From assembly GCA_900753305.1 (NCBI GenBank), contig CAADYR010000145.1, forward strand, positions 62,001-126,000: 64,000 nt of DNA, written 5' to 3'. The position numbers and the translations under genes were made by a program. Every line of letters starts with the position of its first letter. Positions within the stretch are counted from its first letter, which is position 1. Positions 41,209 through 50,145 of the stretch are shown here, one piece after another. The notes beneath the pieces are model-generated. The model did no database searches. It was not told the origin of the DNA and saw only the letters and a program-made list of their open reading frames with translations. Source of the stretch: Lachnospiraceae bacterium (GTDB taxonomy: Bacteria; Bacillota; Clostridia; Lachnospirales; Lachnospiraceae).

Positions 41209-43320
41209 TTATACTTCAAACATTAATTCGCCATATGTAGGCATAGGCCAGATGCTGCTGTCTACTACCATTTCCAGTTTATCTACAGGTGCACGTAATG
41301 CATCCATAGCAACCTTAACAGTATCCTTGTAGTAGAATGCCTGCTCCTTTACATCCTCAATTGATGATGCCTTGGCAGTCTCATCCCGTAATGTTTTAAG
41401 TGCCCTCTTAGCTTCACCTAACAGTTCATCTACTTCTTTTAACAGTTCTGTCTGAGTAGAAGCTGTAGCACCTGCTTCCTTAACTGCCAGTACTGTATTA
41501 GCCAGATCACCTGTGTATGCAGATACTGCAGGAATAATGTCCTTACCAGCCATATCGATCATAGTCAAAGCTTCAATGTTAATTGTCTTTGCATATGTCT
41601 CATAAATGATCTCTTCACGGGATTCCAGCTCTACCTTTGTAAAGATATGGAACTTCTCGAATAACTTCACTGCCTTATCTGTTGTCAGAGTAGGAGCTGC
41701 CTCGATCATGGACTTAATATTAGGAAGTCCTCTTCTCTCTGCCTCTGCTACCCATTCGTCTGAATAGCCGTTACCGTTGAAGATGATTCTCTGATGTTCT
41801 GTCAGGTATTTCTTGATCAGATCATGTACAGCCATGTCGAAATCGTCTGCTTTTTCCAGAATTTCTGCTGCTTCACAGAAAGCTTCTGCTACAATGGCAT
41901 TCAGTGTGGTATTAGGGCTTGCAATGGAATCTGCACTACCAACCATACGGAACTCAAACTTATTACCTGTGAAAGCAAAAGGTGAAGTTCTGTTTCTATC
42001 TGTGGCATCCTTCTGCAGATCAGGAAGTGTAGATACACCTGTTAAGAGCTTGCCGCCTTCCTTAACCTTAGCTGCATCACCAGTCTCGATCAACTGCTTT
42101 ACAACATCCTCAAGCTGCTCGCCAAGGAATACAGAGATGATTGCTGGAGGTGCCTCGTTAGCACCAAGTCTGTGATCATTACCAACATCAGATGCACTCT
42201 GACGAAGCAGATCTGCATGAACATCTACTGCCTTTAAGATGCAGGCAAGTACTAACAGGAACTGAATATTCTTATTTGGTGTATCACCCGGATCAAGTAA
42301 GTTCACACCATTGTCTGTTGTGATAGACCAGTTGTCATGTTTACCGGAACCATTTACACCAGCATATGGTTTCTCATGAAGCAGACATCTTAAATCATGC
42401 TTATAAGCAACTCTCTTCATGGCTTCCATTACTAACTGGTTGTGATCAACTGCGATGTTGGCTGTCTCATAGATAGGTGCTAATTCATGCTGTGCAGGAG
42501 CAACCTCATTATGCTGTGTCTTGGCTGTAACTCCCAGCTTCCACAGTTCCAGGTTCAGATCCTTCATGTATTCACCAACACGTTCCTTGATAACTCCGAA
42601 GTAATGATCTTCCATTTCCTGTCCCTTAGGAGCCGGAGCGCCAAACAGTGTACGACCTGCAAACATAAGGTCTTTTCTCTGCATATACAGATCCTTGTCT
42701 ACCAGGAAATATTCCTGTTCAGGACCTACAGATGCAGTAACCTTAGTTGCTTCTGTGTTACCGAACAGTCTTACGATACGAAGTGCCTGCTCGCTTAATG
42801 CTTCCATGGAACGAAGAAGTGGAGTTTTCTTGTCAAGTGCTTCTCCTGTGTAAGAACAGAATGCTGTAGGAATGCAAAGGATCGTTCCGCATCCGGATTC
42901 TTTTAAGAATGCAGGAGATGTGATATCCCATGCTGTATATCCTCTTGCTTCAAATGTAGCACGAAGTCCACCTGAAGGGAAAGAAGATGCATCCGGTTCA
43001 CCTTTGATCAACTCTTTACCGGAGAATTCCATTAACATTCTGCCTTCACTGTCGGGATGTGTGATAAAGGAATCATGCTTTTCAGCAGTAATACCTGTCA
43101 AAGGCTGGAACCAATGTGTATAATGTGTTGCGCCATTCTCAACTGCCCAATCCTTCATTGCCTTGGCAACAACATCTGCGGCTGCCATTGACAACTCACC
43201 GCCATGTTCCATTACTCTTGTTACTTCCTGAAATACTTTTTTAGGAAGTCTTTCTCTCATCTTTGCAACAGTAAATACTTTGGATGCAAAAATATCTTCC
43301 ACGTTTAACAATTCGCTCAT
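41209..43320 (-). CDS. glnN: glutamine synthetase type III, copy 1
   Basis: A 703-residue GSIII enzyme, the large type found in Bacteroidetes and Clostridia. It has the family's N-terminal domain, the GS catalytic motifs (HYTHWFQPLTG, AQHELAP, GSGKHDNWS) and the C-terminal helical region ending PMPTYGELMFEV. It makes glutamine from glutamate and ammonia with ATP. GAGG precedes the ATG. It lies downstream of a second, closely similar copy but is separated from it by a repeat-rich spacer and has its own promoter and a hairpin in its leader. Confidence 0.95.
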   Translation of the reverse strand: MSELLNVEDIFASKVFTVAKMRERLPKKVFQEVTRVMEHGGELSMAAADVVAKAMKDWAVENGATHYTHWFQPLTGITAEKHDSFITHPDSEGRMLMEFSGKELIKGEPDASSFPSGGLRATFEARGYTAWDITSPAFLKESGCGTILCIPTAFCSYTGEALDKKTPLLRSMEALSEQALRIVRLFGNTEATKVTASVGPEQEYFLVDKDLYMQRKDLMFAGRTLFGAPAPKGQEMEDHYFGVIKERVGEYMKDLNLELWKLGVTAKTQHNEVAPAQHELAPIYETANIAVDHNQLVMEAMKRVAYKHDLRCLLHEKPYAGVNGSGKHDNWSITTDNGVNLLDPGDTPNKNIQFLLVLACILKAVDVHADLLRQSASDVGNDHRLGANEAPPAIISVFLGEQLEDVVKQLIETGDAAKVKEGGKLLTGVSTLPDLQKDATDRNRTSPFAFTGNKFEFRMVGSADSIASPNTTLNAIVAEAFCEAAEILEKADDFDMAVHDLIKKYLTEHQRIIFNGNGYSDEWVAEAERRGLPNIKSMIEAAPTLTTDKAVKLFEKFHIFTKVELESREEIIYETYAKTINIEALTMIDMAGKDIIPAVSAYTGDLANTVLAVKEAGATASTQTELLKEVDELLGEAKRALKTLRDETAKASSIEDVKEQAFYYKDTVKVAMDALRAPVDKLEMVVDSSIWPMPTYGELMFEV

Positions 43321-43393
43321 TTTATTTCCTCACTTTCCTATTACATTCTTTCTTCACTTACCCTGCACACTCATAAAATATTTGAATATGCAA

Positions 43394-43428
43394 AAAGGTG
43401 TCCCAAAAAATACTTTTGGAACACCTTT
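43394..43428 (-). promoter_or_regulatory. terminator-like hairpin in the glnN copy 1 leader
   Basis: A 15-bp stem with one mismatch (43394-43408 with 43414-43428) followed on the minus strand by TTTTTG lies between the predicted glnN promoter and its start codon. It could be an attenuator that must be read through, as in clostridial glutamine synthetase genes controlled by antitermination, or a terminator for upstream transcription. Confidence 0.55.
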
Positions 43429-43461
43429 GTTCTTTGACTTATTTATTCATTTGATAGGCAT

Positions 43462-43490
43462 ATCATAACCGATTGTTTCTAAAAAATCAA
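43462..43490 (-). promoter_or_regulatory. promoter of glnN copy 1
   Basis: On the minus strand TTGATT (43485-43490) and TATGAT (43462-43467) are 17 bp apart, placing the start at about 43455 and leaving a leader of about 135 nt that contains the hairpin at 43394-43428. Confidence 0.6.
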
Positions 43491-43529
43491 TAGCAAATTT
43501 AAAATTTTTATAATTTACTGCACAATGTA

Positions 43530-43615
43530 ACCTCGAATACGCACTTAGGAACACGCAATGCCAACCTCGAAGGCTAACTTAGATACACGCAATGCCAACC
43601 TCGAATTCGCACTTC
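43530..43615. repeat. 2.5 tandem copies of a 34-bp repeat
   Basis: Units at 43530-43563 and 43564-43597 share ACCTCGAA at their start and ACACGCAATGCCA at their end and differ at only a few central positions; a third, partial unit starts at 43598 and then passes into hairpin-forming GCACTTCGTGC-type sequence. The units are contiguous with no spacers. They lie in the 398-bp gene-free stretch between the two glnN genes (43321-43718) and look like an intergenic repeat of unknown function. Confidence 0.75.
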
Positions 43616-43647
43616 GTGCTTCTTCTCGGTCGCGTGCTTCGCACTAT

Positions 43648-43707
43648 AAAAATACAAGGAACTCCCTTGTTTTGTGCAAGCACAAACTCGGGCTTCCTTG
43701 TATTTTT
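43648..43707 (-). terminator. large hairpin terminator after glnN copy 2
   Basis: A 14-bp outer stem (43648-43661 with 43694-43707) encloses an inner TTTGTGC/GCACAAA hairpin (43671-43677 with 43680-43686). It begins 12 bp after the stop and ends in a T-run on the minus strand. Confidence 0.85.
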
Positions 43708-43718
43708 GCATTGCTTCA

Positions 43719-45830
43719 TCAGATTTCGAACATCAGCTCTCCATAAGTTGGCATTGGCCATATGGAGCTGTCTACGAGCATTTCGAGTTTATCGACGGGT
43801 TTTCTTAACTCTGTCATGGCAACATCCACAACATCTTTGTAGTAGAATGCTCTTTCTTTTGCATTTTCTATGGCATTTGCCTTTGCTGTGCACTCTTCCA
43901 GATGCTCTAATGCATTCTTGGCCTGTGCAAGCAGTCCGTCTACCTTGATAAGCAATTCTGTCTGAGCTGTCGCCGGAGCACCTGCTTCTTTTACAGTGAC
44001 TACTGTATTTGCCAGTTCACCTGTAAAGGCTGCAACTGCAGGAATAATGTCTTTTCCAGCCATATCGATCATGGTCAGGGCTTCGATGTTGATCGTCTTG
44101 GCATAAGTTTCATAAATGATCTCTTCTCTTGACTCTAATTCCACTTTCGTAAAGATTCCGAACTTCTCGAACAGTTTTACTGCCTTGTCAGTCGTAAGCG
44201 TAGGAGCTGCTTCGATCGTAGACTGAATATTTGGAAGTCCTCTTCTCTTTGCTTCCTCATACCATTCCTTTGAGTAGCCGTTTCCGCTGAACAGGATTCT
44301 CTGATGCTTTGTCATATATTCCTTGATCAGATCATGTACGGCCATATCGAAGTTCTCAGCCTTTTCCAGACGATCCGCTGCCTCGCAGAATGCTTCTGCC
44401 ACAATCGCATTGATCGTTGTGTTCGGAGAAGCAATAGAATCAGAAGAACCTACTGTTCTGAACTCAAATTTATTGCCTGTAAAAGCAAAAGGTGATGTTC
44501 TGTTTCTGTCTGTTGCATCTTTAACAAAGTCTGGAAGTGTGGATACACCTGTTGCCAGCTTCTCGCCCTTCTTGGCGCTGGATGCAACACCTGTCTCAAC
44601 TAACTGCTTTACGACATCCTCCAACTGTTCGCCAAGGAAGATAGAGATAATAACAGGAGGTGCCTCGCTCGCACCCAGTCTTCGGTCATTTCCAACATCA
44701 GCAGCAGACTGACGAAGCAGATCAGCGTGTGTGTCAACTGCTTTCATAATGCAGGCAAGAACCAGAAGAAACTGAATATTTTCATTAGGTGTATCACCCG
44801 GATCTAACAGATTGATCCCGTTGTCTGTTGTAATTGACCAGTTATCATGCTTACCGGAACCACTCACACCTTCATATGGCTTTTCATGAAGCAGACACCT
44901 CATGTTATGCTTTATGGCAACTCTCTTCATGGCTTCCATGACCAACTGATTATGATCTACCGCAATATTGGCAGTCTCATAGATAGGAGCCAATTCATGC
45001 TGTGCAGGAGCCACTTCATTGTGCTGAGTCTTGGCAGTCACGCCCAATTTCCACAATTCCTCATTCAGATCCTTCATGTAAGCGCCGACACGCTCCTTGA
45101 TAACACCAAAATAGTGATCTTCCATCTCCTGCCCCTTAGGAGCCGGAGCACCGAATAAAGTACGTCCTGCGAACATCAGATCTTTTCTTTGCAGATACAG
45201 GTCTTTATCCACCAGAAAATATTCCTGCTCTGCACCTACGCTGGCTGTAACCTTAGTAGCTTCTGTATTGCCAAATAAACGCACGATACGAAGTGCCTGT
45301 TCATTCAATGCTTCCATAGATCTTAATAATGGGGTCTTTTTATCGAGTGCTTCACCTGTATAGGAACAGAAAGCTGTAGGGATACATAGAATCACGCCAC
45401 ATGCAGATTCCTTTAAAAATGCCGGAGATGTGATATCCCATGCTGTATAACCTCTTGCTTCAAATGTTGCGCGAAGTCCTCCAGACGGGAAAGAAGAAGC
45501 GTCAGATTCGCCTTTGATCAGTTCTTTTCCGGAAAAATCCATAAGCATTTTTCCTTCTTCATCGGGATGTGTTACAAATGCATCATGTTTCTCTGCAGTG
45601 ATGCCTGTCAATGGCTGAAACCAATGTGTATAATGGGTCGCACCATGTTCAACAGCCCAGTCCTTCATAGCCTTTGCAACGACATCTGCTGTTGCCATAG
45701 AAAGTTCTCCACCATGCTCCATGACACGGATCACTTCCTGAAACACTTTTTTAGGCAGCCTTTCCCTCATTTTGGCTACTGTAAATACGTTCGATGCGAA
45801 TAGTTCTTCAACATTTAGCAGTTCGCTCAT
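43719..45830 (-). CDS. glnN: glutamine synthetase type III, copy 2
   Basis: The 703-residue enzyme is nearly colinear with copy 1 and shares most residues, including HYTHWFQPLTG, AQHELAP, the SGSGKHDNWS segment and the PMPTYGELMFE end. Differences are scattered, which suggests an old tandem duplication and not an assembly artefact. The start is the ATG at 45830 (MSELLNVEEL) behind GAGG; the open frame to 45857 adds nine residues without support. Unlike copy 1, no attenuator-like hairpin was seen in its leader; only a weak promoter (-10 TATGAT) is visible. Confidence 0.95.
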   Translation of the reverse strand: MSELLNVEELFASNVFTVAKMRERLPKKVFQEVIRVMEHGGELSMATADVVAKAMKDWAVEHGATHYTHWFQPLTGITAEKHDAFVTHPDEEGKMLMDFSGKELIKGESDASSFPSGGLRATFEARGYTAWDITSPAFLKESACGVILCIPTAFCSYTGEALDKKTPLLRSMEALNEQALRIVRLFGNTEATKVTASVGAEQEYFLVDKDLYLQRKDLMFAGRTLFGAPAPKGQEMEDHYFGVIKERVGAYMKDLNEELWKLGVTAKTQHNEVAPAQHELAPIYETANIAVDHNQLVMEAMKRVAIKHNMRCLLHEKPYEGVSGSGKHDNWSITTDNGINLLDPGDTPNENIQFLLVLACIMKAVDTHADLLRQSAADVGNDRRLGASEAPPVIISIFLGEQLEDVVKQLVETGVASSAKKGEKLATGVSTLPDFVKDATDRNRTSPFAFTGNKFEFRTVGSSDSIASPNTTINAIVAEAFCEAADRLEKAENFDMAVHDLIKEYMTKHQRILFSGNGYSKEWYEEAKRRGLPNIQSTIEAAPTLTTDKAVKLFEKFGIFTKVELESREEIIYETYAKTINIEALTMIDMAGKDIIPAVAAFTGELANTVVTVKEAGAPATAQTELLIKVDGLLAQAKNALEHLEECTAKANAIENAKERAFYYKDVVDVAMTELRKPVDKLEMLVDSSIWPMPTYGELMFEI

Positions 45831-45978
45831 TATCTTCTTCCTCACTTTCGGTATCAAGAAATTGTGTAATTTACCATCTGTTTTATCATACCATATTAAC
45901 CGCTATATTGCACAGTAGTGAATACTACACAATGTTTATTTTTGTAGCATATTCCTATAAACATTTTGCACAATAAAA

Positions 45979-46016
45979 AAACAGCACATTTCAATTTTGT
46001 TTAAAATGTACTGCTT
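45979..46016 (-). terminator. terminator after trhP
   Basis: A 13-bp stem with one mismatch (45979-45991 with 46004-46016) follows the trhP stop by 8 bp and ends in a run of seven T on the minus strand. Confidence 0.8.
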
Positions 46017-46023
46017 TATTTAT

Positions 46024-47256
46024 CTAATTTGCCTTAACACGCATGAGGTCATATTGTTGCGGAGTCACATCCAGTTGTACATATAATACCTGCTTGGAAT
46101 GAGGACAGCTCTCTACTGCTTCCCCTTCTTCGTTATACATGGCAAGTACCTTTGCCTCTACGTTGCTTCCATCCGGTTTCATGATCTCGATGGTATCTCC
46201 AACACAGAACTTGTTACGCTGTTCAAACTTTGCAAAGCCTCTTTCATCAATCGCTTCTACGATTCCAAGATAAATATACTCGTTAACATAAGTGTTGTTA
46301 TCATAGATCTGAGTTTCTTCACTTGGCTTGCCAAAATAAAATCCTGTCGTGAACTGTCTGTAAGTACACTTGGCGATCTCTGCCCGATACCAGTCCATGT
46401 TTGCCTGATATTTCTCCGGAGATTCCAGATAGTCATCAATTGCCTTTCGATAGGTTCTCGCCACACATGCCACATATAATGCAGTTTTCATACGTCCTTC
46501 AATCTTGAGACTGTCAATTCCTGCCTCTATGATCTCCGGAATATGCTCGATCATACACAGATCCTTGGAATTGAAGATATAGGTTCCTCTTTCATTCTCA
46601 TAGACCGGAAGATATTCGCCCGGACGTTTCTCTTCCACAACTGCATATTTCCAACGGCAGGGATGCGTACATGCTCCCTGATTGGCATCTCTTCCCGTAA
46701 AATAATTAGACAAAAGACATCTGCCGGAATAGGAGATACACATTGCGCCATGTATAAAACTCTCAATCTCCATTTCATCGGGGATATGCTTCCTGATTTG
46801 GGCAATTTCTTTTAACGAAAGTTCTCTTGCAGATACCACCCTCTTAGCGCCCTGCTGCCACCAGAACAGATATGTCTGATAGTTTGTATTATTGGCCTGT
46901 GTTGAAATATGAATCTCAATCTCAGGACAGACTTCCTTTGCGATCATAAACATACCAGGATCTGATATGATCAGGGCATCCGGCCCGATTCCCTTTAATT
47001 CCTCAAAATAGGCTCTGGCGCCTTCCAGATCATCATTATGTGCCAGAATATTGGCTGTTACATATACCTTTACTCCATGTTCATGAGCAAAAGTAATCCC
47101 TGCAGCCATGTCTTCCATAGAGAAATTTTTGGCTTTTGCACGAAGTCCAAAAGCCTCTCCTCCAATATAAACGGCATCTGCGCCGAATATGACTGCTGTT
47201 TTTAATACTTCAAGACTGCTGGCTGGAACCAGCAATTCCGGTTTTTCTCTTCTCAT
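46024..47256 (-). CDS. trhP: U32 peptidase-family tRNA hydroxylation protein TrhP
   Basis: The 410-residue U32 family protein has a TIM-barrel core (ELLVPASSLEVLKTAVIFGADAVY), the signature ESFIHGAMCISYSGRC with its cysteines, and a C-terminal beta-barrel. Proteins of this branch hydroxylate uridine-34 of tRNA (ho5U) with prephenate, as TrhP in E. coli and B. subtilis. The adjacent O-methyltransferase of the TrmR type supports this role over a peptidase function. It lies 23 bp after the methyltransferase gene and is the last gene of the run. Only one TrhP copy is present, whereas B. subtilis has two. Confidence 0.88.
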   Translation of the reverse strand: MRREKPELLVPASSLEVLKTAVIFGADAVYIGGEAFGLRAKAKNFSMEDMAAGITFAHEHGVKVYVTANILAHNDDLEGARAYFEELKGIGPDALIISDPGMFMIAKEVCPEIEIHISTQANNTNYQTYLFWWQQGAKRVVSARELSLKEIAQIRKHIPDEMEIESFIHGAMCISYSGRCLLSNYFTGRDANQGACTHPCRWKYAVVEEKRPGEYLPVYENERGTYIFNSKDLCMIEHIPEIIEAGIDSLKIEGRMKTALYVACVARTYRKAIDDYLESPEKYQANMDWYRAEIAKCTYRQFTTGFYFGKPSEETQIYDNNTYVNEYIYLGIVEAIDERGFAKFEQRNKFCVGDTIEIMKPDGSNVEAKVLAMYNEEGEAVESCPHSKQVLYVQLDVTPQQYDLMRVKAN

Positions 47257-47279
47257 TTCTTACTACTTCACCATGCCTT

Positions 47280-47927
47280 TCAAGTATGTTTTTTGGTGGA
47301 CAACGTCACACCATCTGCAACAGGCAGTATCACAGTCTCCAATTCCTCATGATGCGTCAACGCATACAGATATTCTCTCATTCTGTTATGGATCGTGCGA
47401 TTGCGTCTTGTAACTGCATACTTCGATTCCACAATATCTCCATCCTGCAAAATATTATCTGATACCAGAATCCCACCCGGTTCGAGCAGTCTTAAAATAT
47501 CCGGCAGAAAATGAATGTACTGCCCTTTGGCCGCATCCATAAAGATAAAGTCAAAAGTTTCGTCCATGCCCGCAAGTATTTCAACGGCATCTCCTTCCAA
47601 CAGCGTGATCATTTCATTTTTACCGGCTTTGGTGAAATTCTCCTTTGCAAGCGGAATCCTTTTCTCATACTTTTCTATTGTTGTGATATGACATCCTTCT
47701 GGTGCATACTCACTCATCAATAACGCAGAAAAACCAATGGCCGTTCCTACCTCCAGAATCTTCATGGGTCTGCCCCATGTCAGCAGAAACTTCAACAAAC
47801 TCTGCATCTGCGGTCTGATAATCGGTACATTGGTTTCCTTTGCATATTTCTCAAGCTCATGCAGATAGGGAGGATTCCCGGAATCAAAGGAATGAATAAA
47901 AGTCGTCATTCTTTCATCTGCTATCAA
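47280..47927 (-). CDS. trmR: tRNA 5-hydroxyuridine O-methyltransferase TrmR
   Basis: A 215-residue class I SAM O-methyltransferase of the caffeoyl-CoA-type fold, with the SAM motif ILEVGTAIGFSA, the metal/active-site acidic residues FIFMDAAKGQY and the LVSDNIL motif. In B. subtilis TrmR (YrrM) methylates ho5U34 of tRNA to mo5U and its gene lies between mltG and the trhP genes, exactly as here. It overlaps the MltG-like gene by 4 bp. Assignment rests on this gene order as well as the fold, because the family also contains small-molecule methyltransferases. Confidence 0.85.
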   Translation of the reverse strand: MIADERMTTFIHSFDSGNPPYLHELEKYAKETNVPIIRPQMQSLLKFLLTWGRPMKILEVGTAIGFSALLMSEYAPEGCHITTIEKYEKRIPLAKENFTKAGKNEMITLLEGDAVEILAGMDETFDFIFMDAAKGQYIHFLPDILRLLEPGGILVSDNILQDGDIVESKYAVTRRNRTIHNRMREYLYALTHHEELETVILPVADGVTLSTKKHT

Positions 47928-48313
47928 TTGCTTTCCTCCGTTCCTTCCTCATCCTGTCCACACATTATTTCCAGCATTTCTTCTACAGACATGGCAGTAT
48001 TCAGTTCATAGGTTCCCGGCTTGATCTGACCCTTATATTCTGATAACATTTCCTGTACATAAAATACATTTGCGTTATCGATCAATCCCTTATTCTCCAG
48101 TAACTTACCTACATCTTTGCTATCCTGATCGGCAGAGATCACAACGCTGACCGTTCTGCCATCACCTTCATCTTTGGGAATATCCGCAAATACCTGAAAG
48201 CCAAAATCGTAGGCGCCCACAGCAAGTTTGAACACAACAATAATGACAACTGCCGCAATGGCAATTCTGGCTATCATAGCGGTAATAGCACCCAAAAGCT
48301 GCTTTATATCCAT
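47924..48313 (-). CDS. short MltG-like protein without catalytic domain
   Basis: The 129-residue protein has one N-terminal membrane span (about 15-38) and an extracellular part matching only the LysM-like N-terminal half of MltG/YceG (SVVISADQDSKDVGKLLENKGLI, GQIKPGTYELNTAMSVEEML). The large catalytic lyase domain with its essential Glu is absent and the gene ends normally. It occupies the place of mltG (yrrL) in the B. subtilis order and overlaps trmR by 4 bp. It could bind nascent glycan or partner proteins without cutting. It may be a lineage-specific reduced form, since the reading frame and operon position are intact. Confidence 0.75.
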   Translation of the reverse strand: MDIKQLLGAITAMIARIAIAAVVIIVVFKLAVGAYDFGFQVFADIPKDEGDGRTVSVVISADQDSKDVGKLLENKGLIDNANVFYVQEMLSEYKGQIKPGTYELNTAMSVEEMLEIMCGQDEEGTEESN

Positions 48314-48353
48314 ACTGTCTCCTCCATGCTAGTACATTCTGCAAACTGCCTGT

Positions 48354-50030
48354 TTACTCAATCTCCATAATGATAGGAAGTATCATTGGTCTTCTCTTTG
48401 TCTTCTTCCATACAAATTCGCCTAAAGTATCCTTGATCGTTCCTTTGATCTTGCCCCAGTCAGTTACATTTTTCTTCAGACAACTGATAACTGCCTTCTC
48501 AATGACCTTATGCGCCTCATCCATTAAAGCATCGGATTCTTTCACATAGACAAATCCACGGGATACAATGTCAGGTCCCGCCAGCAATTCGCCTGTTGAC
48601 CCGTCCAGAGACATGACTACGATCAGAATACCATCTTCTGCCAGATGCTGTCTGTCACGCAATACCACATTTCCAACATCACCTACGCCCAGACCATCTA
48701 CCAGAACCGTACCAACAGGCACTTTGCCTGTTACTGCGGCACCATTATTGTCCAGCTCCAGCACATCGCCTGAGCTTAAGATAAAGATATTGTCCTTATC
48801 ATATCCAAGTTCTGATGCGATCCTTGCCTGCGCCTTCAGGTGCTTGTATTCACCATGAACAGGTACTGCATACTTGGGCTTTGTCAATGTATAGATCAGT
48901 TTGATCTCTTCCTGGCAGGCATGTCCCGATACATGTGTATCCTGGAAAATAACATCCGCACCCTTCTTGCAAAGTTCATTGATGACTTTGGTAACAGCCT
49001 TCTCATTACCAGGAATCGGATTAGATGAGAAAATAACGGTATCTCCCTGATTAATGGATATCTTCTTATGCATACCACTTGCCATGCGGCTAAGTGCTGC
49101 CATACTCTCTCCCTGGCTTCCTGTTGTGATAATAACTGTCTTATCCCTTGGATAATTCTTTAATTTTTCAATATCGATCAGTGTATTCTCAGGTATATTG
49201 ATACGGTTCAGGTTAGAAGCTGTTTCAATAATATTGACCATACTTCTTCCTTCTACCACTACCTTTCTGCCAAATTTATAAGCAGTATTGATGATCTGTT
49301 GTACTCTGTCCACATTAGAGGCAAAAGTTGCAATGATGATCCTTGTCTTCTTATGTTCTTCAAATAATGTATCAAATACACTTCCAAGTGTTCTCTCAGA
49401 AGGTGTAAATCCCGGTCTTTCAGCATTGGTACTGTCACACAGCAATGCCAGAACACCCTTCTTGCCAAGTTCTGCGAATCTCTGCAGATCGATCGTATCT
49501 CCATATACAGGCGTATAATCTACCTTGAAATCTCCTGTATGCACTACGATTCCTGCAGGAGAGTAAATTGCCAGAGCTGCTGCATCTACAATACTGTGAT
49601 TGGTCTTGATAAACTCAATTCTAAAGCAGCCCAGATTAATGCTCTGACCAAATTTTACAACCTTTCTTCTGACATTATGGATCAGGTTATGCTCTGTCAG
49701 TTTATTCTCAATGATACCCATTGTAAGCTTGGTAGCATAAACAGGAACATTCAGTTCTTTCAGTACATATGGCAAAGCGCCAATATGATCTTCGTGTCCG
49801 TGTGTAATGACAAAGCCTTTTACCTTATCCGCATTATTCTTCAGATAAGTAATATCAGGAATTACCAGATCTACACCCAGCATATCATCTTCCGGGAAAC
49901 TAAGACCGCAATCCACCACAACAATACTGTCTTCATATTCAAAGGCAGTAATGTTCATACCAATTAGCTCAAGACCTCCTAAAGGAATGATCTTAAGCTT
50001 CGACGTATTTTCTTTTTTATTCTGTTTCAA
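48354..50030 (-). CDS. rnj: ribonuclease J
   Basis: A 558-residue beta-CASP metallo-beta-lactamase ribonuclease. The metal motif THGHEDHIGALP, the second-metal residues DCGLSFPE and HTGDFKVDYTP, the beta-CASP motifs and the C-terminal dimerisation domain are intact. RNase J processes and degrades mRNA with 5'-exo- and endonuclease activity in Firmicutes. The start is TTG (50030) 6 nt after GGAGG, the first residue of the family-like MKQNKKEN. The leader contains a small AACAGC/GCTGTT hairpin (50061-50080). Confidence 0.95.
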   Translation of the reverse strand: MKQNKKENTSKLKIIPLGGLELIGMNITAFEYEDSIVVVDCGLSFPEDDMLGVDLVIPDITYLKNNADKVKGFVITHGHEDHIGALPYVLKELNVPVYATKLTMGIIENKLTEHNLIHNVRRKVVKFGQSINLGCFRIEFIKTNHSIVDAAALAIYSPAGIVVHTGDFKVDYTPVYGDTIDLQRFAELGKKGVLALLCDSTNAERPGFTPSERTLGSVFDTLFEEHKKTRIIIATFASNVDRVQQIINTAYKFGRKVVVEGRSMVNIIETASNLNRINIPENTLIDIEKLKNYPRDKTVIITTGSQGESMAALSRMASGMHKKISINQGDTVIFSSNPIPGNEKAVTKVINELCKKGADVIFQDTHVSGHACQEEIKLIYTLTKPKYAVPVHGEYKHLKAQARIASELGYDKDNIFILSSGDVLELDNNGAAVTGKVPVGTVLVDGLGVGDVGNVVLRDRQHLAEDGILIVVMSLDGSTGELLAGPDIVSRGFVYVKESDALMDEAHKVIEKAVISCLKKNVTDWGKIKGTIKDTLGEFVWKKTKRRPMILPIIMEIE

Positions 50031-50102
50031 AATAAACCTCCATTAAAATTTTCTATCTATAACAGCACCCCGCTGTTGTTACCATTTACTTAACAAAATA
50101 AA

Positions 50103-50128
50103 CGCTACTGCCCATACGTGCAGTAACG
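50103..50128 (-). terminator. terminator after the DUF1292 gene
   Basis: A 9-bp stem with one mismatch (50103-50111 with 50120-50128) lies 18 bp after the stop and is followed on the minus strand by TTTATTTTG. It separates ireB-ruvX-DUF1292 from rnj. Confidence 0.8.
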
Positions 50129-50145
50129 GTCCATCATTTCATTCA

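Noticed and set aside
43530..43615. Possible CRISPR array
   Set aside because: The 34-bp units are directly contiguous with no unique spacers and no cas gene is present.
43558..43746. Small open frames in the glnN spacer
   Set aside because: They translate the tandem repeat and the terminator hairpin on both strands and carry no protein-like signal.
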